From Mariprofundaceae bacterium (GTDB lineage: Bacteria; Pseudomonadota; Zetaproteobacteria; Mariprofundales; J009), in assembly GCA_015489095.1 (NCBI GenBank), contig WFMN01000042.1, forward strand, positions 1 through 7,149: a stretch of 7,149 nt of DNA. The letters are read 5' to 3'. A model generated the notes under the pieces. The model had not been told where the DNA came from and made no database searches. It saw only the letters and a list, made by a program, of their open reading frames with translations. This document shows, in pieces, positions 1-3,596 of the stretch. The first letter of the stretch is position 1. Every line of letters starts with the position of its first letter. The position numbers and the translations under genes are program-made.

Positions 1-956
1 ACCGGCTGAAGCGCTGGCGGGGGAACCGAATCCGCCTGGTTGCACGCGGGGGAGGGCGCCCCGATCTCGTCATGGTGCGGGTGAAAGACCCGGTAACGCG
101 CGCGCTGAAGCTGGCGCGGGGCGAAATCGACCTGATGCAGAACGATTTTCCGCTCTATCTGCTGCGGTGGCTACGGCGGCAGCCCCATCTGCGGGTGGCC
201 ACAAGACCTTCAACCACCTTTAGCTATCTCGGCATCAATCTGCGGGATCCGATCCTCAAGGATCGCAAGGTGCGCCGGGCGCTGGCGCTGGCGCTGAATC
301 GCCCCCTGCTGAAACGGGCGCTGTTTGCGGATGCCCCGGTGTTGGCCTCCACGGTGTTGCCCGCCTCCCACTGGGCGACCGCCAAGCTGCCGCAACTGCC
401 CTACAATCCGGCTAGGGCGGCGGCGCTGTTGGATGCGGCCGGCTTTCCGCCCGACCGGCGGGGGATCCGCTTTCATCTGCGCTACCGCACCAGCACCGAC
501 CCGCAACGGGTGCGGCTGGCGAGCGCGATCGCCGCCGAGTGGCGCAAGATCGGGGTGGATGTTTCGGTGCAATCGCTGGAGTGGGGCGGCTTTTACGCCC
601 GCATCAAACGGGGCGACTTCCAGCTCTTTTCGCTCTCTTGGGTGGGGATTGTCGATCCCGATATCTACCGCTGGATTCTGCACTCCTCCATGTGGCCGCC
701 GAAAGGCGCCAACCGCGGACGCTACAAGAACCGCGCCGTTGACCGTTGGCTTGATCGCGCGTCATCGACTGAAAACAGGGGGTTACGCGCACAACTGTAT
801 GCGAAGGTAGAGCGAAAGATGCTGGATGATCTGGTCTATATTCCGCTGTGGTACGAGCCGGTGACCGCCGTGTGGAACGACCGCCTGCGGGGGTTTCAAC
901 CGCAAGCCGACGGTTCGCTGCTGCCGCTGATGACCACGCGGATCGTCCGCCCCTAA
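1..956 (+). CDS. ABC transporter substrate-binding protein, family 5 (peptide/nickel type), C-terminal part
   Basis: This is the C-terminal part of an extracytoplasmic solute-binding protein of the SBP_bac_5 family (DppA/OppA/NikA relatives), which captures a ligand and delivers it to an ABC permease. The frame is open from base 3 to the left edge, so the 5' part, including any signal peptide, is missing; the ATG at 72 is probably internal. Family-typical segments are visible in order: a 'DPVTRALKLARGEIDL' block, 'GINLRDPILKDRKVRRALALALNR' (rough form of the family's conserved 'N...P..d.rVRqAl..AiDR'), an 'NPARAAALLDAAGF' block, a 'EWRKIGVDVSVQSLEW' block and, near the end, 'DDLVYIPLWYEP'. 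The family assignment is firm from these blocks, but the substrate cannot be told: the N-terminal lobe and the neighbouring permease genes are outside the window. The frame ends in TAA at 954-956. No terminator hairpin with a T-run follows it. Confidence 0.88.
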   Translation, partial: RLKRWRGNRIRLVARGGGRPDLVMVRVKDPVTRALKLARGEIDLMQNDFPLYLLRWLRRQPHLRVATRPSTTFSYLGINLRDPILKDRKVRRALALALNRPLLKRALFADAPVLASTVLPASHWATAKLPQLPYNPARAAALLDAAGFPPDRRGIRFHLRYRTSTDPQRVRLASAIAAEWRKIGVDVSVQSLEWGGFYARIKRGDFQLFSLSWVGIVDPDIYRWILHSSMWPPKGANRGRYKNRAVDRWLDRASSTENRGLRAQLYAKVERKMLDDLVYIPLWYEPVTAVWNDRLRGFQPQADGSLLPLMTTRIVRP

Positions 957-1088
957 TCCATCGCGGCGCCGCTCCCCTCCCTCCCCCGGAGATTGCACGG
1001 TTGCACATCGCGGCCGAGGGGGCGATGGTGGCATCCATCCTCCTCCTCCAGTAGGGTAAGCAGCCCGATTTCCGTTCAAGGAGGCTCT
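957..1088. other. Intergenic gap before the SPFH gene
   Basis: This 132-base gap separates the transporter gene from the SPFH gene. It is GC-rich and holds a direct repeat of TTGCAC (around 993-1006), a short inverted repeat GATGG/CCATC near 1024-1039, and the Shine-Dalgarno of the next gene. I see neither a convincing sigma-70 promoter pair nor a T-tailed terminator, so whether the downstream pair has its own promoter cannot be decided here. Confidence 0.5.
1078..1084 (+). promoter_or_regulatory. Strong ribosome binding site of the SPFH gene
   Basis: AAGGAGG lies four bases before the ATG at 1089. It decides the start: the same frame stays open upstream to 993, but only the ATG at 1089 has a Shine-Dalgarno and is followed at once by a hydrophobic N-terminal segment as expected for this family. 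Confidence 0.8.
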
Positions 1089-2042
1089 ATGGAACCGTTG
1101 CTCCATCTGCTGTTCAGCCCGGTCACGATCATCGTCGTGCTGCTGCTGATCGCGCTGAAATCATCCATCGTTTTTGTGCCGCAAAACCGGGCGTTTGTCA
1201 TCGAGCGGTTCGGCAAATACCGCGCCTCGCTCACCGCCGGCCTCAATTTCATCCTCCCCTTCATCGACCACATCGCCCACGACCGCTCGCTAAAAGAGCA
1301 GGCGATCGATGTGCCGAGCCAGGCCGCCATCACCAAGGACAACATCGGCCTTGCCGTGGACGGCGTGCTCTACCTGAAGGTGATCGACCCCTACAAGGCG
1401 AGCTACGGGGTGGAGGATTACATCTTCGCCGTCACCCAACTGGCGCAGACCACGATGCGTTCGGTGATCGGCACCATGGAGCTGGACAAGACCTTCAAGG
1501 AGCGGGAGACGATCAACTCCACCATCGTTTCGGCGATCAACGAGGCGGCCACTCCGTGGGGGGTGCAGGTGCTGCGCTACGAGATCAAGGATATCCAGCC
1601 GCCGGGCAGCGTGCTGGAGGCGATGGAACGGCAGATGAAGGCGGAGCGCGACAAGCGGGCGGCGATCCTCGAGTCCGAAGGGCAGCGGCAGGCGCAGATC
1701 AATGTCGCCGAGGGGGAGAAACAGTCGCTGGTGCTGGCCGCCGAGGCGAAAAAGGCGCAGGAAATCCTTACCGCCGAGGGCGAGGCGCGGGCGATCGAGA
1801 CCGTTGCCCGGGCCAAGGCGAAGGCGCTGGAAGAGGTTGGCCGGGCGGCGGCCACCCACGAGGGGCAGAAGGCGGTGCAGCTCGATCTGGCGACCAAGGC
1901 GATCGAGGCGAAACAGGCGATCGCCAGAGAATCGACCGTGGTGTTGATGGACGGCAAATCGAGCGCAGCCGGCAGCACGGTGGCCGAGGCGGTGGCGATC
2001 GTCAGCGCGATGAACCAGAGCGGCGCGTTCAAGGAGTCATGA
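1089..2042 (+). CDS. qmcA: SPFH/Band 7 (stomatin-like, QmcA family) membrane protein
   Basis: This gene encodes a 317-residue membrane-anchored SPFH (Band 7/PHB) protein of the QmcA/stomatin type, close to the roughly 305 residues of E. coli QmcA. These proteins form ring- or cage-like assemblies on the inner membrane, organise membrane microdomains and often partner an NfeD-family protein. Visible features: a hydrophobic anchor at about residues 8-23; then the Band 7 domain from about 27, starting 'FVPQNRAFVIERFGKY' and including 'GLNFILPFID' (51-60), 'VDGVLYLKVIDPYKASYGV' (90-108) and 'YEIKDIQPP' (164-172); then a charged, alanine/glutamate-rich coiled coil at about 178-275, opening with the family's 'ERQMKAERDKRA' (180-191). 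The last 25 or so residues are less charged. The next cistron for this family, nfeD, lies downstream but is displaced by a repeat insertion. An AAGGAG at 2031-2036 sits inside the last codons and serves a start that overlaps the stop codon. Confidence 0.93.
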   Translation: MEPLLHLLFSPVTIIVVLLLIALKSSIVFVPQNRAFVIERFGKYRASLTAGLNFILPFIDHIAHDRSLKEQAIDVPSQAAITKDNIGLAVDGVLYLKVIDPYKASYGVEDYIFAVTQLAQTTMRSVIGTMELDKTFKERETINSTIVSAINEAATPWGVQVLRYEIKDIQPPGSVLEAMERQMKAERDKRAAILESEGQRQAQINVAEGEKQSLVLAAEAKKAQEILTAEGEARAIETVARAKAKALEEVGRAAATHEGQKAVQLDLATKAIEAKQAIARESTVVLMDGKSSAAGSTVAEAVAIVSAMNQSGAFKES

Positions 2043-2254
2043 TGTTCGATCCCGTCGCAACGTTTACGCAAGCGCCCGGTTTGCGCGGCCGCGCACGGGT
2101 TCGGGGAAAGGATTCCCCTCCTACAGGCTGTAGGAGCGGTTTCCAACCGCGAATGGCCGCACGGGTTCGGGGAAAGGATTCCCCTCCTACAGGTTGTAGG
2201 AGCGGTTTCCAACCGCGAATGGCCGCGGACGAACCTTTTGTGATGGGATCATGA
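2039..2254 (+). CDS. Small open frame created by the repeat insertion (71 codons, doubtful gene)
   Basis: A 71-codon frame begins at the ATG overlapping the SPFH stop (ATGA, 2039-2042) and ends in a TGA that overlaps the nfeD start (ATGA, 2251-2254). AAGGAG at 2031-2036 lies two bases before it. Most of the frame reads through two tandem 66-bp REP-like repeats. Because 66 is divisible by three, the peptide carries the same 22-residue segment twice, containing 'GKDSPPTGCRSGFQPRMA'. No protein family is recognisable, and a repeat-derived sequence makes a selected function unlikely. Its possible role is mechanical: ribosomes ending the SPFH gene could translate it and arrive at the nfeD start, preserving translational coupling across the insertion. 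Confidence 0.25.
   Translation: MMFDPVATFTQAPGLRGRARVRGKDSPPTGCRSGFQPRMAARVRGKDSPPTGCRSGFQPRMAADEPFVMGS
2093..2158. repeat. REP-like tandem palindromic element, copy 1
   Basis: This is the first of two adjacent 66-bp copies. Each unit holds three consecutive hairpins: GGGGAA/TTCCCC with loop AGGA, CTCCTACA/TGTAGGAG with loop GGC in this copy, and GCGGTT/AACCGC with loop TCC. The third matches the widespread gammaproteobacterial-style REP core 'gtaggagcggtttccaaccgc'. The only difference from copy 2 is one base in the loop of the middle hairpin (C here, T there), so the stems are intact in both copies. Confidence 0.85.
2159..2224. repeat. REP-like tandem palindromic element, copy 2
   Basis: This second 66-bp copy abuts copy 1 and is identical except for one base, giving a GGT loop in the middle hairpin instead of GGC. 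The near-identity implies recent duplication or ongoing homogenisation. Lying in the transcript between the SPFH gene and nfeD, the six hairpins could affect mRNA stability or termination between the cistrons. Confidence 0.85.
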
Positions 2255-2730
2255 TTACCGATCACATCGCCGAGGCGTGGCTCGCGGTCGGTTTCATCCT
2301 GCTGGCGGTGGAGCTGATCGCCTTTGGCATGGCCTCCGGCGTACTGCTCTTTGCCGGCATCGGCGCGCTGATTACCGGCGGGCTGCTCTGGTTCGGTCTG
2401 CTGCCGCCGCTATGGAGCGGCGCGGTGCTCGCCTTCGGGGGAGTGACGGCGCTCTCGGTGCTGCTGCTGTGGGGGCCGTTCAAGCGGCTGCAGTCGGAGC
2501 GGCGGGTCGATCACCGCCCGACCAGCGATCTGATCGGCCTGCGCTTCCGCCTCGACCGGGAGGTGACCGCCGCCAGCCCCGGCACGACCCGCTACTCCGG
2601 CGTGGATTGGCGGGTGGAGATCGCCGCCGACGCGGCACAACAGACGATCGCCGCCGGTAGCGAGGTGGAGGTGGTCTCCGTCGATGTTGGTCTGTTCCGC
2701 GTCCGGCCGGTCAACGCCCCGTTGCACTGA
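2251..2730 (+). CDS. NfeD-family membrane protein (YbbJ-like)
   Basis: This gene encodes a 159-residue short NfeD-family protein, the usual genetic partner of QmcA-type SPFH proteins and of the typical length for the short, protease-less form. Three hydrophobic segments are visible at about residues 8-25, 28-50 and 53-74, followed by a soluble OB-fold domain from about 92 to 155. That domain shows the family pattern of glycine, 'YSGVDWRVE' (115-123), 'IAAGSEVEVVSVDVGLFRVRP' (133-153). The soluble domain is thought to bind or modulate the SPFH partner at the inner membrane. The ATG overlaps the TGA of the preceding small frame. Local Shine-Dalgarno strength is weak (GATGGG at 2242-2247), so translation may rely on coupling. 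Without the inserted repeats, the ATG would sit directly behind the AAGGAG at the end of the SPFH gene. Confidence 0.9.
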   Translation: MITDHIAEAWLAVGFILLAVELIAFGMASGVLLFAGIGALITGGLLWFGLLPPLWSGAVLAFGGVTALSVLLLWGPFKRLQSERRVDHRPTSDLIGLRFRLDREVTAASPGTTRYSGVDWRVEIAADAAQQTIAAGSEVEVVSVDVGLFRVRPVNAPLH

Positions 2731-2737
2731 CCCGCGT

Positions 2738-2770
2738 CGCCCGTAGGGGCGCGCCGCGCCCCTACGGGCG
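2738..2770. terminator. Long GC hairpin after nfeD, possible terminator
   Basis: A perfect 14-bp inverted repeat (CGCCCGTAGGGGCG, 2738-2751, with its complement at 2757-2770) begins seven bases after the nfeD stop. One further C-G pair inside leaves a three-base loop. The stem is stable enough to end or protect the transcript, but no T-run follows, so it is not a canonical intrinsic terminator. It could equally be a dispersed intergenic repeat. Confidence 0.45.
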
Positions 2771-2822
2771 TGTGTCCACCGATCCGGAAATCCACAATCC
2801 CATTTTTTCAGGCCTATTGGAG

Positions 2823-3140
2823 CCCAGCACTGCTCTTCAGCCATCAGAGCCTGTAACAATCTGAACAGTCAGATTCAACTCCTTCTCAAGTTTCAACGGC
2901 TCTTCAGCCATCAGAGCCTGTAACAGTGCGAACCTCACTCCCCGTCGACGCATGGAGGGTGTTTCAACGGCTCTTCAGCCATCAGAGCCTGTAACTGCAT
3001 GACGCGGGACAATTTGACCTGCCTGCCGATAAAGTTTCAACGGCTCTTCAGCCATCAGAGCCTGTAACTAATGCGCGTCGTGAACATTGCGGCGTGCCAC
3101 AAGACGTTTCAACGGCTCTTCAGCCATCAGAGCCTGTAAC
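2823..3140 (-). CRISPR. CRISPR array, 5 repeats and 4 spacers, read on the - strand
   Basis: Repeats are 35 nt at 2823-2857 (degenerate: only 2832-2857 match), 2890-2924, 2961-2995, 3034-3068 and 3106-3140; the last four are identical. Spacers are 32, 36, 38 and 37 nt (2858-2889, 2925-2960, 2996-3033, 3069-3105). On the - strand the repeat begins GTTACAGG and ends GTTGAAAC, with a 6-bp stem GGCTCT/AGAGCC around a 9-nt loop. Cutting directly after the stem leaves the 8-nt 5' tag GUUGAAAC, the usual form for Cas6-processed type I and III crRNAs. The degenerate repeat at the left is expected at the leader-distal end, and the AT-rich leader adjoins the right end, so new spacers should enter at 3140/3141. 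The variable spacer lengths of 32-38 nt fit type III-like arrays. The cas operon on the same strand ends about 450 bases upstream. I could not recognise a spacer source. Confidence 0.97.
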
Positions 3141-3378
3141 AGTACCCCTGAAAAAGGTTTTCGCAACAAAAGCATAGCACTGTCGATCGGCGGCACACAG
3201 GTTATCCACAGGTGCGACCGGTGCCAACGCAATGTAAGTGGCACCAAAAACAGTGGAACCTATTGATAAATATGGGGTGGCGAGCCAATACCAAAGATTG
3301 ATCGGGCAATCAGTACAATATATTGTTTTATAACTATTTTTCTGTGTCAGTACCATCAAATCACCACCGCGGCGGGGA
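3141..3378 (-). promoter_or_regulatory. CRISPR leader region (AT-rich)
   Basis: This non-coding stretch adjoins the last perfect repeat and is visibly poorer in GC than the genes on both sides; bases 3301-3360 are about 30 percent GC. Leaders of this kind hold the array promoter and the signals for adaptation. Within it I see a perfect 12-bp palindrome ACAATATATTGT (3315-3326), a tandem CACAGGT motif repeated at an 11-bp interval (3196-3202 and 3207-3213), a consensus DnaA-type nonamer TTATCCACA (3202-3210), and a 12-of-13 match to the IHF consensus on the - strand (3256-3268). I found no clean -35/-10 pair for the - strand, so the promoter is inferred from position only. Confidence 0.7.
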
Positions 3379-3438
3379 GTGTCGCCACCGGTGCGCCATC
3401 AACGCGCGTGGATGCTCTGCGGCAACCTAGGGCACATC

Positions 3439-3583
3439 GCAACAAGTCCATCCGTGGACTTGTTGCTTGACGGGAAGCGAAAGGCGCGACTTCCGCTTCC
3501 CTTACAAACCAACCAGTTGCCTATGCAACTGATTGGTTTGCGCGGCCGTCCATGGCCGCGTGACGCCTTCTTGCGAAGTCGTC
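3439..3583. repeat. Cluster of five consecutive hairpins between cas1 and the CRISPR leader
   Basis: Five inverted repeats stand almost end to end. (1) 3439-3450/3455-3466, perfect 12 bp, loop TCCG. (2) 3472-3483/3490-3501, 11 of 12 pairs, loop of six. (3) 3505-3520/3525-3540, 15 of 16 pairs, loop CTAT. (4) 3541-3547/3554-3560, 7 bp, loop of six. (5) 3562-3570/3575-3583, 8 of 9 pairs, loop TTGC. Hairpins 1 and 4 share the apical motif CCRTCCRTGG (3448-3457 and 3546-3555). Two weaker palindromes precede the cluster at 3365-3393 and 3397-3414. On the - strand it begins 14 bases after the cas1 stop, so it would form the 3' untranslated end of the cas message. None has a T-run on either side typical of an intrinsic terminator. 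No known RNA family is recognised. Confidence 0.8.
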
Positions 3584-3596
3584 GGATAATGCGCCT

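Noticed and set aside
993..1088. N-terminal extension of the SPFH protein from an ATG at 993
   Set aside because: The extra 32 residues are unlike the family, and the AAGGAGG at 1078-1084 together with the membrane anchor start clearly mark the ATG at 1089.
2029..2265. 78-codon - strand frame with an internal protein repeat
   Set aside because: The repeated peptide is simply the two 66-bp REP-like copies read in frame on the antisense strand.
1089..2730. The SPFH-NfeD pair as part of the CRISPR defence system
   Set aside because: They are a widespread housekeeping pair on the opposite strand, ended by a hairpin and convergent with the array; nothing in the sequence ties them to the membrane-anchored CARF protein.
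2803..2808. T6 run left of the array as a + strand intrinsic terminator
   Set aside because: No stable stem lies immediately before it; the nearest strong hairpin ends more than 30 bases upstream.
3120..3359. 79-codon frame on the - strand spanning the leader and ending in the first repeat
   Set aside because: It runs through the AT-rich leader into a CRISPR repeat, has no recognisable domain and does not resemble Cas2; best explained as a chance frame.
3439..3540. Integron attC site reading of the long palindromes
   Set aside because: GTTGC/GCAAC pieces recur in hairpins 1 and 3, but the ordered R and L core boxes of attC sites and an integrase gene are not seen.
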